Source: Utricularia gibba
Lineage: Eukaryota; Streptophyta; Magnoliopsida; Lamiales; Lentibulariaceae
NCBI GenBank assembly: GCA_002189035.1
Contig: NEEC01000002.1
Span: 3,328,501-3,392,500, forward strand
Direction of reading: 5' to 3'
Length of the DNA: 64,000 bases
In this document: piece after piece, positions 11,137-23,178 of the stretch
Position numbering within the stretch: position 1 is the first letter of the stretch
Layout of the letters: every line of letters begins with the position of its first letter
Notes under the pieces: generated by a model
What the model was told of the DNA's origin: nothing
What the model saw: the letters and a program-made list of their open reading frames with translations, nothing else
Databases searched by the model: none
Position numbers and translations under genes: made by a program

Positions 11137-12829
11137 TCATCGCGGCAAAGGAAAATCAGTCTGCTGCTGGGTCAAGAAAGATTTGAATAAGACCTGGTTC
11201 AGGGATGTCAGCCTCCGGACGCGGTAAACACCGATTGAAGTTCATGAACAACAATTCAGCAGCTTGGAACCCCTTGTTGCCTGGTTCACAAATGAGTGGG
11301 CCGAAGACAACCTTGTTGATGCTTAACTGCCGGACTCATCATTCACAGAAACACAGAGCCACGCCATGAAACTGTAAAGTAATCATTTGCATGTGCATTA
11401 AGGATATTAGACACTTGACCACGCCGAGAGAATAGAGGAGAAAGTCACTACATACAAAACAACAAATGTACACTGATAGAGTGTTGAAAAAATTGAGGTT
11501 TTGTCTCCGAATTTGCTTTCTTCCAGAGACCACATTGGAGCTTCACTCTTAGACATTTGCCTTATGCGCTAATGTGTACATGGTACGATGAGCATGGAAA
11601 ATGCAGCATGTCGAATAGTGGAGAGAATAACTCAAAGGACACCGGCGAACACTGGAGATTCATAAGTATAAATAGGTTTTAACTCTTTTGTGTAAGAAAA
11701 AAAAAATCAGTTAGAAGTTTATAAGATTTAAAATTATAATGATTAAATTTCAATCCCTTTAATATTAAATTAATAGGTATAGAATAACTCAATGATAATT
11801 GTTGCATGAGGCCCACTTTATTGATAACAAAATCAGCCCATTTTCTTATTGATAATCTGAAATAGACTTCTAGACAAAAATCATCTTTGCGCTAATTTGC
11901 ATTGTGGAAGAGTCACAACTGGCATAAATTCAGGTGACGTGTTGCAACAATAATCATAATTTTACAGGATAAAAATTTGGTATTGTATATCTTAGTGTCT
12001 AGTGTCGTTATCTAAGATATTTTTATTCCAATTTTTCAATTATGTTAGTATGAGACTATAGATAGTCTTACTTCCAAATCTATTACTTACTCACATATAT
12101 TTTGTATTTTCTTACCAAACAAATTTATTTTTAAAATTTTAATTCTAGTTTAAGTGTTGAGTTTTTGTTCTTTTTTTTTTGTTAATACTTAGGCCATGGA
12201 AATAGAAAAACTCTAGAGTTTTTTTTTTCAAACAATAAAGAAATGAAGATAAAATTGAAGAAGATTTTACTATGAGCTCATCCTTAAGTACATATTCTAT
12301 TATTCCCTATACTTCAATGAATTTGAAATAGATAAAAAAAAAAGAAGAAGAAGATAAGAAAATTGAACTACTATTGAAAAAATCAAATTTTTAGAAAAAG
12401 ATCCTACACTATCTACATCGATCTGGTGATATCTAAATAATCAATAAGATGAAATACACAGAGTCTATTTGAAGTTACAACTTATGCGATGGAAATTGAA
12501 GTACATATCTTATGGCAACGTAGGAAAACAATGTTGCTTTCAACAGTCTTAGTTTAGTTGTTTTCCTTGACAACAATATTCAGAAAATAATAAACATAAT
12601 TATTGCTTTCCTTACTACTTATTCAATAAGAATGTACAAAAAAGATGTATACCTCATGTCTTTACTGTATCTAGTTTCTTCAATAGAAAAAAGATTAGTG
12701 ATGGCAATAATTGTGCTTTTATTACTCATATAGATTTTGATCCATTATCCGAGAATAATAACTTTAGATACTTGTCAAGCTTTATTCAATCAATCTACTC
12801 ATACAGACAATATTATTAAACACACAATT
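11137..12829. other. AKT1 3' flank and AT-rich intergenic DNA
   Basis: The first few hundred bases are less AT-rich and probably contain the AKT1 3' UTR. The rest holds no credible reading frame. The part after about 12,260 may belong to the N-terminal region of the decayed hAT element that follows, but I could not align it. Confidence 0.5.
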
Positions 12830-14565
12830 ACAAAAAACTGAAGACAATAATTCACGCTTAAAAGTTTTAGTGGTAGTAAATAGGTGGCTTGTATTTCAAG
12901 GATGTGCATTTGATGATCATGATGAGACATCTAATCAACAAATCAAGGTAATTTTATTGAGATGAATAAATTTTTAGCAGAGTTTAATCATGATATTAAA
13001 AATGTTGTTTTAGAAAAAAAACTCCATACAATGCTAAATATATATCACATGACATTTAGAAGCAAATTTTAATATTAATGCAAGTATTATACAAAAATAC
13101 ATTCATGAAAAGATTGGAGATTCAAAGTTTTATATTATTGCGGATGAAACTTGTGATGTTTCTAACGAGAACGACTGGTATTGATAATTCGATTTGTTGC
13201 AAAGAAGGATATTTGAAAGTGCATTTTTTTAATCTACAAGGGCATTAACTTCCTAACTCTTAAGAATAAATTATGTTCTATTTTATATGAAAGGTGTTTT
13301 AAATAATTTATAAGTATTTTTTTCTTAATGAATGTCCTTATACATATTATATATATTGTAATGAAGATCGATTACAATTTGTTTTAGTTAGAGTTTAAAG
13401 GAGGCGTTCTAAGTTTATACATTTTTTCAGAATCTCAATTTCATTATACATGTAGAATCATCAATAAAATGATATGGAGAATTGAAATAATATCAATTAG
13501 AAGAATTGATTCAAAAGTTAGTAATGAATGATCTTGAGACAGGATAAGGTGTGAATCAAATTGACTCATTACAAACGTCTCAAGATAATATTCTTATTTA
13601 AGTTCTATTTCCAATCTATAGATATTTTTACTAATGTGGGTTTTTTTTTAGCACAATAGTTCTGAAACATCTTCTTTCATAATGTGTCATGATAGAAAAA
13701 TTGCTCTTGGCTATTTATTGAATTTTGAGTTTGTGTTTATCATGTATTTGATGAGATAAATATTATAAATTGTTGTGTCAAGGATTCCAGAAGAAGACTT
13801 GAGATATCATAACTGTTGTAAGTTTTGTGGAATATACAAAACATGTTTTTTAAAAAATGAGAAAATATTTGAGATGATTTTTTAAATAAGGTTTTTTTTT
13901 GTTTTTTTGAGAATCAAGATATTGATGTTTAAAAAAAGATGACATCTATATTTTATGTGGAGTACATGCTCATCATCAACAAGATCACTTTACAAATGAA
14001 GGGTATTATCGAGTTGATGTATTTTTTATTATGATTGATACAAAGCTGCATGAATTAAATCTCATATTCAATAAAAAAATTTATGGATCTATTAACACTT
14101 ATGACTATATTGATTATCAAGAATTTTTTTAAATCATTTTATTATGTTGAAATATGTTTGGTGGTTTATAAATATTATCTAGAAGATTTCACTGGTCGAA
14201 AGATTTTTTAATCAAAAACTTAATTAAGATATTTTGTTGTAGACATTATTCATGATCTAGAAATGTACAATATAGATGCATCAATTAAATTATGTCAGTG
14301 CATAATAGAAAGTGGTAGAAATATGTCAAATTATTTAGTTGATTAACTTTTGCGCTTTGTTTTTCACTTTTTTAATTTCTACAATTAGTACTCAACATAT
14401 AAATTTAGCTTTGAAGATTATCAAGATAAGATTATTCAGTAAAATGGAAGATGAATTTATATTAAATAGTTGATTAATTTATGTTGAAAGCGAAATTTAA
14501 AAAATAAAATTATGATGATATTATTGAAGATTTTAAGAATATGAAAAAAAGAATAAATCTCTAAA
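12830..14565 (+). pseudogene. Degenerate hAT transposase (TTF-type zinc finger / ZMYM1-like)
   Basis: No long frame survives, but short stretches in shifting plus-strand frames appear in the order of plant hAT transposases with a ZMYM1-like core: RWLVFQGCAFD (near 12,890), NHDIKNVVLE (near 12,985), KIGDSKFYIIADETCDVSNE (13,107-13,168), NDLETG (near 13,530), FVFIMYLM (near 13,735) and, at the C-terminus, LKIIKIRLFSKMEDEFILNS and IIEDFKNMKKR (14,410-14,560), which is the hAT dimerisation region. Dozens of stops and frameshifts separate them. An old, dead insertion. Terminal repeats were not found. Confidence 0.8.
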
Positions 14566-14867
14566 ATGTAAATATTATATATATATATATGTTTATAATG
14601 AAATAATATAATTCTATATGTTTAACAAATATAAGCATCAACTTTTTATTAATGGAAGCAAAGTGTTGTACCAATCTATCTTATTATCATCATTTAAAGG
14701 CGGCTGAACTTCACAGTATTAAAAATTGCAAAAATCTCACCATTACGAAATAATGGTATTTGAAGATGCGAAAAAATAGTCAGGTTACTACGACGCATCA
14801 GCACCAAAAGCAAGACATGCAATGGATCATAAAAGAACCAACAAGCCCCAGTCATCCCACTCCTTCC
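14566..14867. other. Intergenic, with a short TA run and the HSC70 3' UTR
   Basis: A (TA)n stretch at about 14,577-14,591. The part nearest 14,868 should be the 3' UTR of the HSC70 gene, which is transcribed leftward. Confidence 0.5.
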
Positions 14868-17081
14868 TTAGTCCACCTCCTCAATTTTGGGACCAGCACC
14901 AGTTGCACTTGGAGCCCCAGCACCATCGTCCATAGGAACATCCCCACCCTGGTACATTTTTGCAATGATGGGGTTGCAGATGCTCTCGAGTTCCTTCATC
15001 TTGTCTTCAAATTCATCAGCCTCAGCAAGCTGGTTTCCATCAAGCCATTGGATGGCGGAATCAACAGCATCCTCAATCTTCTTCTTGTCAGCTGCAGGCA
15101 GCTTGGAAGCAATCTTCTCATCCTTGACAGTGTTTCTCATGTTGTACGCATAATTCTCCAAAGCATTTTTAGCTTCTACCTTCTTCTTGTGTTCTTCATC
15201 CTCAGATTTGTACTTTTCTGCTTCCTGAACCATTTTCTCAATTTCCTCCTTGGAAAGTCTGCCTTTGTCATTGGTGATTGTGATCTTATTCTTCTGGCCA
15301 GTGGTTTTGTCCTCAGCAGAAACGTTCAGGATACCATTTGCATCTATATCGAAACAGACAGTAATCTGAGGGACTCCCTTGGGGCTGGTGGAATTCCCGA
15401 CAGCTCAAATTTTCCAAGCAAGTTGTTGTCCCTGGTTCGAGTACGCTCTCCTTCGTAAACCTGAATTAACACACCTGGCTGATTGTCAGAGTAGGTAGAG
15501 AATACCTGCTCCTTCTTAGTGGGAACAGTAGTATTCCTTGGGATCAACACAGTCATCACTCCACCAGCAGTTTCAAGACCAAGGGATAGAGGAGCAACGT
15601 CTAGAAGTAACAGGTCTTGCACTTTCTCGTTACCCTCACCACTCAGGATAGCAGCCTGAACTGCAGCACCATATGCAACCGCTTCATCGGGGTTAATGCT
15701 CTTACACAGCTCTTTTCCATTGAAAAAATCCTGCAGCAGCTGTTGCACCTTGGGTATCCTTGTGGAACCACCAACCAGAACTACATCGTGAACGCTGCTT
15801 TTGTCCATCTTGGCATCCCTTAGACACTTTTCAACTGGCTCCATACACTTCCTGAACAAATCCATGTTGAGCTCCTCAAACCTTGCACGAGTGATGGTAG
15901 AGTAGAAATCAATACCCTCAAAAAGAGAGTCAATCTCAATAGTGGTTTGTGCGGTGGATGAGAGGGTCCTCTTTGCTCTCTCACAAGCAGTCCTCAATCT
16001 CCTAAGTGCTCTAGGATTTCCACCGATGTCCTTTTTATTTTTCCTCTTAAATTCCTGAGCAAAATGGTTCACCATTCTGTTGTCAAAATCTTCACCACCA
16101 AGGTGAGTGTCACCTGCAGTGGCCTTAACCTCAAAGATACCCTCCTCAATTGTTAGAAGAGAAACATCGAACGTGCCTCCTCCAAGATCAAAGATCAAGA
16201 CATTCTTCTCTCCAACACTGGTTGCTTTCTTGTCTAGGCCATAAGCTATGGCAGCAGCCGTTGGCTCATTGATTATACGCATGACATTCATTCCAGAAAT
16301 AACGCCGGCATCTTTTGTGGCTTGACGTTGAGAGTCATTGAAGTAAGCTGGGACAGTCACAACAGCATTTTTCACGGTCGAACCAAGATATGCCTCCGCA
16401 ATCTCCTTCATCTTCATCAAGACCATGGAGGAAATTTCCTCAGCTGCAAATTGCTTTTCTTCAGCCTTGTAGTTCACAACAATCATGGGCTTGCCAGCTG
16501 GTCCCGATACCACCTTGAAAGGCCATAACTTAATGTCACTCTGAACAGAGGCATCAGTGAACCTCCTCCCAATCAACCTCTTTGCATCTGCGGACAATAT
16601 ACAGAAAAATTGCAGCATGCTAGGTGATGCACTGTAGTAGATTACCTCATCATAAAATTGCAACATCCCCCACACGGGTACAATAAAGAGTGGGCCAATA
16701 GATTTCAAATCCAAGCATGAGAACAACAACCAACTTCGTAATCAAATGTGATATAGCAACAGATCGATGCAATTACGTTGGCATTCGACATCGGGGATTT
16801 ACCATCTTTCCAGAAGATCGCCATTCAAATAATAATAATAAAAATAACAGAATATCTGGCATCTTACCAAAGACAGTGTTGATCGGATTCATAGCCACTT
16901 GATTTTTAGCAGCATCGCCAATAAGCCTTTCGTTATCAGTGAAGGCAACATACGACGGTGTCGTCCGGTTTCCCTGGTCGTTGGCGATGATTTCAACCCG
17001 ATCGTGCTGCCACACTCCGACACATGAATATGTCGTTCCGAGATCAATACCGATTGCAGGACCTTCTTCTTTCCCTGCCAT
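14868..17081 (-). CDS. Cytosolic heat shock cognate 70 (HSC70) with a one-base frameshift
   Basis: Exon 1 is 17,081-16,868 and exon 2 is 16,587-14,868 on the minus strand, with a GT-AG intron (16,867-16,588) in codon 72, the conserved place in plant cytosolic HSC70 genes. Visible signatures: [13 protein letters not shown] near the N-terminus, [27 protein letters not shown], and the C-terminal EEVD that binds TPR co-chaperones. At 15,376-15,378 the coding strand reads AAGGGAG where family members read AAGGGGAG. This loss of one base shifts the frame after about residue 474, giving a predicted product of 485 residues without most of the substrate-binding domain and lid. Both sides are otherwise intact; with the base counted, the gene would have 644 codons plus stop. 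Either a very recent pseudogene or a sequencing error. An in-frame ATG at 17,117 would add 12 residues; MAGKEEGP is the usual start. Confidence 0.93.
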
Positions 17082-17192
17082 TGGCTCACAACCCAAATGG
17101 AAGAGGAGAACAAACAAAAATGACCGGAGAGGAAGATCTGGTTCACTGTGAATGATAAATAAGTATTATGGCAGTTGGCAGGGGCCGGCGAG

Positions 17193-17198
17193 TATAAA
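17193..17198 (-). promoter_or_regulatory. TATA-like element of HSC70
   Basis: Minus strand reads TTTATACTC about 112 bases upstream of the start codon. The match to a plant TATA box is imperfect. Confidence 0.35.
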
Positions 17199-17217
17199 GC
17201 AAGCAAACATACGTGTT

Positions 17218-17230
17218 TTCTAGAACGTTC
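17218..17230 (-). promoter_or_regulatory. Heat shock element
   Basis: TTCTAGAACGTTC holds three perfect alternating units (TTC, GAA, TTC) with 2-base spacing, the binding site for a trimeric heat shock factor. It lies about 137 bases upstream of the HSC70 start codon, just above the TATA-like element, consistent with heat-inducible transcription. Confidence 0.8.
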
Positions 17231-17299
17231 TGAGCCCTCTACATATTCAATCGTAGTGGGGCCCTAAACTCCACCTTCAGTGGGATTGGATTTTGACAC

Positions 17300-17859
17300 A
17301 TTCTACGGAAGGATAAATTACATCCGCTTACGCAAGATTCTAAATCACAAATAGTGCCATTGTTTTTAATTGGGTGTTTAACAGCAATAATACTCACTCC
17401 TTGTCTTTATCACAAAAACAATCCACAAATTCTTAATAATCATACTAATTACTTAAAAATTAGGTATAATTCATTTTTACTATTTCAAAATCACGTAAAA
17501 TTAATTTTTGTTTTTTTCAAAAATTAATATATATACTATCCAAAAGTTTATTAACAAGATACAGTCTAAGATGACAATTATCAAATTTGCATTCAATAAG
17601 GGATTTTGCATCAAATTATTTAAAAATAACACTTGGCAATTACTGATGAACGATTTTTTGTTGGATGGGATGAGAATAGTGATGAACATGTTGTATTTGA
17701 AAGTATCAAGACATCAAATTGTTTTATTTTAGACAAAGATCTGATTTTATGCATTTATGATTTTAGTGCTTCTTATCATCGAATTGCCTTAGTTTTAATA
17801 TATACTAAATCTTTTAATCAAGACAAACAGTGAATGCATTATCTTTCATATAGCAAGCA
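17300..17859. other. AT-rich intergenic DNA
   Basis: No convincing gene. Short frames at 17,508-17,833 overlap on both strands and have no recognisable content. Confidence 0.5.
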
Positions 17860-18479
17860 TAAAACTCTTTGATGTACCTCTAATTAGGGTTGATCTATGA
17901 TGAATATACCATTAATTTTCCTTTTTAGATCTATCATGATTTGTTAAGAAACAAGTGTAATTATAGACTTAGTCTGGTTTAATCAACAATGAGATGTTTG
18001 TCTCCTTTGGTTCCAATATACCATTTGATGCTTAACTACTCATATAGAAGAAAAATAAAATAAGTTCATAACATAACATCAACAACATGTCCACATTCAC
18101 CGCTTGAAAGTAAGAAAATAAATAGTGACTATTAAGAAAACAGTTTCAAAACGAAAAGTTAAAGTATTTCTTGCAATCTACTCTCAACTGAGAGTAGTGT
18201 TTTTCCTAGACTGTCTTCAAGAGAGCTGACTTCTTCATCCTCTTAGTGGTTCTTATTCTGCGATTTTTTTCCCAAATCCCTTTTTCTCTCTCCATCTCGT
18301 CTCTCTTCTTGTCCAAAATCTTATTTTTTCCTCTCCATGGATTTTGCGCATTATCTCTCCCTCCTTTTGTCTCCATTTTCTATCATATTCACTATGCTCT
18401 TTCGGCTCTGTGAGATTTGGGTTGTGAAAAACGTGTTGCATTGCTAAAACAAAATGATTAAAACAAAGATTGAGGTGAA
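17860..18479 (+). repeat. Dispersed repeat, partial copy (tandem unit A)
   Basis: Corresponds to the second half of the unit at 18,480-19,610. Shared landmarks: CTAATTAG block, GATCTATC..TGATTTGTTAAG, a hairpin CTACTCTCAACTGAGAGTAG (18,180-18,199), then a terminal GATTTGGGTTGTG..GTTGCATTGCT block (18,413-18,445). No coding function seen. Confidence 0.65.
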
Positions 18480-19790
18480 TCCATGATTTAGTAAATATGT
18501 AAATAGCACTAATAAATGCAAAAATATAGAAATACTTGACAAAATTCTAATTCTATAGCATAATATTTCCTATTTTCTAATTCTAAAATACTGAAATAAT
18601 AAACAAAAATTTTACAACGTCATTTAAATTGTAAATTTCTCCTATTAAATAAATTTATAATCTAATATACATTCAAACATAATTCAATTATGAGCATAGT
18701 GTTTAGGGTCTAACACGAAGAGCAAGTGCTTGTCATGTGATTATCAATGCATGCAATCAGTGTGATGTTGATAGATTTGTTCTTAATGAGGACTAAGATA
18801 GAATTACGATAGAATATAATAAAGAAAAGTAATAAACTTTTGAACTCAATTGTTCCTAGAATGAAATGAGTGATATCTTGGTATTCCTAGGGAATGTATG
18901 CTTATCACTAAAACCCACTCACACAAACCATAAATCAAACATCTAACAAAAAAGTCTAGGTTTATCTGAACTCTTGTTTTCCTCCTAATCTTTGGTCTAC
19001 TTCTAATTAGAGTTATTAAGATGAGTTTTACAACTTCCCCCTCCTGGATCTATCCTGATTTGTTAAGGAAGTGGTGTGAATTATGATCTAAAAATTGATC
19101 AGTACATTTCTTCCATTTTCACCCCAAGGCACCCCTAAGTATTTAGCCACTCATGCTTAAGGTAAATGAAAATGAAAAGTAAAACATTATCCACATTGTA
19201 CTTATCTCATAGTCCATTACCAGAAAATAAACAATCAAGGAATTTAAAAAGTTCAACATAAAACTAGAACTGTCGCTAGCTACTCTTAGCTGAGAGTAAT
19301 ATTCTTTGGAAATAGAAAATAGTCTGCAGACATCAGCTTCTTTTCTGGTTCGTCTTCCTTCTTCTTCCCCAGAATTCTTCTCTAGAAAGAATGTGTCATG
19401 TGCCCCAATGGGGGAGATATCGTTTCTCTCTCCATCTTGTCTCATTTTGTGTCCAAAATCCTCTTTTTTCATCTCCTTGGATTTTGTGTCCTTCTTTTCA
19501 TACTTTTGTCTCATCCTCTACCACTACACTATTTATATCCGGCTTCTTAGGATTTGGGTTGTCGACATGCGTTGCATTGCTCAAAGAAAACTATTAGAAC
19601 TAATATTGGGACTAAATCGATTTAGTCTCAACTAGGAATAAAAAGTTCAACTATGATATTATTCGCAAAAACATAAAAATAGGCAATAAAGCTTAAATTT
19701 TATAGTATAATATGAATTATTTCCTAGTATTCAATTACTCAAAAATATATGTTATCATGAAAAGTATGCATTATCAAAAACATACATTTT
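18480..19790 (+). repeat. Dispersed repeat, full tandem unit plus start of the next
   Basis: One unit runs from about 18,480 to 19,610 and the following 180 bases restart it (the block after GTTGCATTGCT at 18,445 resembles that after 19,583). The spacing of matching landmarks gives a unit of about 1.14 kb. It includes the imperfect hairpin CTACTCTTAGCTGAGAGTA (about 19,279). Homologous to 435-1,190. Reading frames inside are not protein-like. Confidence 0.65.
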
Positions 19791-20349
19791 AATCTATGGA
19801 TATTATTATAGATAGCAACTACTACTTCAGATGTATATACATTGATTCAAAGGTACATATTCAAAACTTTGTAGTGTATTTTCATCAAGTTTGTTGTCAT
19901 TTACTTTATATTGCTGGCCATGTGATAAAAGTAAAAGGAAAATTACTCCTTGCTATAACTTCAAACACGAACAAAAACATTTTCCCACTGGATCATGCAT
20001 TACCATAAAGTGAGAGCAAACACAATCTGACTTGGTTCTTAAAAAAATTGTTCTTGATATAAGTATCTTAGAGAAGAACGAAGTATATTTTATGGATTTC
20101 TTTGGGCATTTTACCATGTATTTTCATAGATTCAGGTAGATACCCATGTTTCAGAGATACATAGTTGGTATATTGATATTATATATCATGTTGTTTTATT
20201 CTTTTGGTACATAATGCCCATCATCTTATGAAAAAGGTGGTTCAAACCATACAACTAAAAGCAGCGATTGTGAATATTATATGAAAAACTGCAAAGTTTG
20301 GTTAGAGGTGAACTTTGATTGCTGGATGGATATATTGAATGATAACTCA
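19791..20349. other. AT-rich intergenic DNA
   Basis: Nothing recognised apart from short, unsupported frames. Confidence 0.5.
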
Positions 20350-20470
20350 ATGAAGTAACATTTCCCTTTTGTCCTATCATTTCTTTATGTACTTGAGCTA
20401 CCACCGCCTTCTTCAAATTGCATACTCTTTCCATATGCCCTTTTTGGTTGCAAAATACAAAGGTCATCAT
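20350..20470 (-). pseudogene. Copia gag fragment with a zinc knuckle
   Basis: A minus-strand frame begins with CNQKGHMERVCNLKK, the CX2-type zinc knuckle typical of copia gag but with its first cysteine pair reduced, followed by AQVHKE as in plant copia proteins. About 40 residues remain and nothing else of the element is attached. Confidence 0.5.
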
Positions 20471-20935
20471 TGGATTCTACCAACATTTTTTGGGAATGTA
20501 GGAGTTGGCTATTTTACAATAACACAATATGGTAAGCTCATCTAGTATCTTTAGTGGTTTTTAAAAATGTTGGCATGGCTTTCATTTACTGAGTTTCCTT
20601 TATGAAATTTCCTAATATCCTTTATCAATTTTCGGAAACGTTCTTTATAATTTAAAGATAAATTTCATAATATTAAAATATTTCCAAAATAAAACATGAT
20701 ACGAAATTAGTTGAACAACTAATAATCATAAAATACATCAATTGAAATTTGCCCAAATATTCTCGATCAAATCTTTTTTCAAGCAACGATGGATATTGCT
20801 ATCATGGGAATACTCTACTTGACCTAGATAATTTTGCATGTTTACTCCAACATCTCTATAATTTTTTGACCATCATAGATTAACCATACTCATCGACAAT
20901 GGTATTTTCAGAATTAAAATATCCTTTACTTTTAA

Positions 20936-21335
20936 CAATCATATTATGCAGTATAATACATATATATATAATATTCCTAAAGCTTTTCGATCCCAAGCTC
21001 TTGTGGAAGATGTTAGTATCCCGAATAGACTTTGCAATATTCCAAAATTATGTTCTATGTCTTTTTTAGCACTCCCTTTGAAATGAACAAAAATACGTGC
21101 TTTTTGCCCCTGTGGAAGTGCAATAGATTTCATGAATACAGCCCAATCAAGAAAATGCCATTAGCCAAATAATATCTCATATCGTAAGCAGCACAATTTA
21201 TTTTGAATTGTACTCAAGGGGCAACATCGTTATGTGATATTGAGAAATGAAGAATGCAACATTGAGATCATTATTTGCACCTGGCATTCCAAAAAAAACA
21301 TGTAAAATCTACGTATTTGCAGATGTGATATTTGA
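20936..21335 (-). pseudogene. Harbinger transposase, C-terminal part
   Basis: Minus-strand stretches in three frames resemble plant HARBI1-like nucleases: a FFGMPG-like turn and NDLNVL-like block near 21,270, then AAYDMRYYLANGIF near 21,170, MKSIALPQGQKARIF and DIEHNFGILQSLFGI (21,133-21,015). The catalytic carboxylates would lie in the NDLNVL region and an upstream block, but frameshifts and stops make the gene dead. Confidence 0.82.
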
Positions 21336-21834
21336 AAACTAGAATTAGAATAGGAGGAAAAGAAAAGGTAGAATAGAGAAAGATTATATATGCAATCATG
21401 ACCAATCATAAAGCGCCATGTGTTTTCATTGGCTCGCGACAACACATATAAAACATGCAGCCTGTCCAATCAGAGAGTGCCATGTGTTTTAATATGGTGT
21501 TGACATGTGCTTCATGCAGATTAAGAAAATACCATTGTGTTTTGATTATGGTGACCTGTGTCTCGATTAGAGGAATAATAGATAAGCATGTTTAACATTA
21601 TAAAAGGAGCATAAATGAAAGGAAAAGCATTTTTGGAAAGGAGAAAAACGTGAAGGATATGCTTATAGGGATATCATAAAAAATAGTTTGCATCGTTGTG
21701 AAGTTTGGTTTGCTGAGAGCTGTGTAGCGGTTTCAAAATCATGAGATTCCTCAAGCTTATAGCATAGATGTTTATGAAAGGTTGAGTTTGGAAGGAGCCG
21801 GTTTGGACAAAGGTAAGTGGGATGATGGGTTCTG

Positions 21835-23171
21835 TCAAGTGTCATTTTCTTATTATTTCTTAGGTTGTTTTTATGTCTAATTATGATTAGAAGTGTCTAA
21901 TTAGGGGTCTATAATATGAGATTTAGGTTTTTATCTAATTTAGGATAATTATCCTAAATCTTGTATTTTATGTAATAATTTTATTAATTTTAATTGAGTT
22001 TTTCTAGAGGTGCACACGTGGCAGAAAGTGAGAGAAAGAGGGTATCAGATGGCAACAAATTGGATCTTCTCGAGCTAACATTCCCTTGATTTCCAGAAGA
22101 TTGCAGACGCCTAATCATGAGCCTTGACGTGCGGAACACAGAAGTCTCTGACAGGCGGCATCATTGGCGTACCAGTGTCAGACGTTGCTTGCAAGTCATC
22201 CAAGTTCAGCAGAATCACAGGAACACGAAATCTCACACTCTCATTGAAGTTCCATTCTGCTCAGACGTTACAGTAGTTAGTTTAGTTTTCTCTTATATTT
22301 TTCTCTCTCTAGAGGATTTTTCCTCTAGCTTCTCTCTAGAACCTTGTTTGCGTTTCCTTTAGTTTGTATGGCCGTTCCGACTAGAAACTTCCGTTTCTGG
22401 GTTGGAACACCACCAGATCTATGTTTCGTTAGCTTATCTTCACATTTTTTTGAATTCGAACGAGTTTCGTATGTTTTCGCGCGACTATGTTGCAGTCTCT
22501 CTGTAACAGTCCCCTTATTCAAGGTTCATGGTTAGCTGATCACTACATGCGAGTTTTGGAGAGGAGCAAGGTGGAAAGCACCAACTTGAGTCCTTTTGGC
22601 AGGAGGAAGACAACGTTTTGTCTGTGGCCGTACCTTAGGATCAATGGACAGGTAGTGACCTCGTATCTGGACTCATTGGGTCATTGGCAACACTCAGGCA
22701 CATGCGCGCAATTCGGCCGTGAGGGTACGCTGGCAGGACCTCTTATTCCCATGTTCGTCCAAGGAGGAGCAACATCGGGCTATTCCCGTGCCTTCTTGCA
22801 AGAGAGTGTAAGGGAGGGTAGGCAATTCCTTACTCCTATAACCGAGTAGTTGAGAAGACCAGAGAAGAGTGAACACGCAACGAACATAGCTGGACAGGAT
22901 TCCAAACCCAGGAACATTTACTTTATTTAAGGTTCATCGCTTACATTTATTTCAGTTGTCTGTTCAAAACCCTCTTATTCCCTTACTCAAGCTTCATCAC
23001 CAACGTTTCTCACACTTTTTACCTTCAAAACCGTTTACAAATCGTGACAATTGTATTCGGGGTGCCTCACCTTTCACTCAAAAACAACTCCCTGTGTTCG
23101 ACCCGTACTACGCTTTTGTGTTTTACGAGTTTTAAAAGTATTAAAATTTGTTGTGGAAACGACACGCATCA
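21835..23171 (+). repeat. 1.3-kb dispersed repeat, copy 1 (inside Harbinger)
   Basis: Aligns over its length with 52,372-53,667: both open AA(G/A)TGTCATTTTCT, share a GTCTCTCTGTAA-like block, a GGTAGTGACCT block, GAGTGTAAGGGAG, CTCCTATAACC and TTTACAAA..GTGACAATTGT, and end near ACACGCATCA / ACATGCA. GGTTCTG stands on both sides (21,828-21,834 and 23,172-23,178) as a candidate target duplication. No coding sequence was found; a solo LTR or non-autonomous retroelement is the likely class. Confidence 0.7.
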
Positions 23172-23178
23172 GGTTCTG

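Noticed and set aside
14760-15458. 232-codon plus-strand frame over the HSC70 3' half
   Set aside because: It is the antisense shadow of the highly conserved HSC70 coding sequence.
22117-22849. Plus-strand frames inside the 1.3-kb repeat
   Set aside because: The homologous copy at 52.4-53.7 kb does not keep these frames, so they are not under coding constraint.
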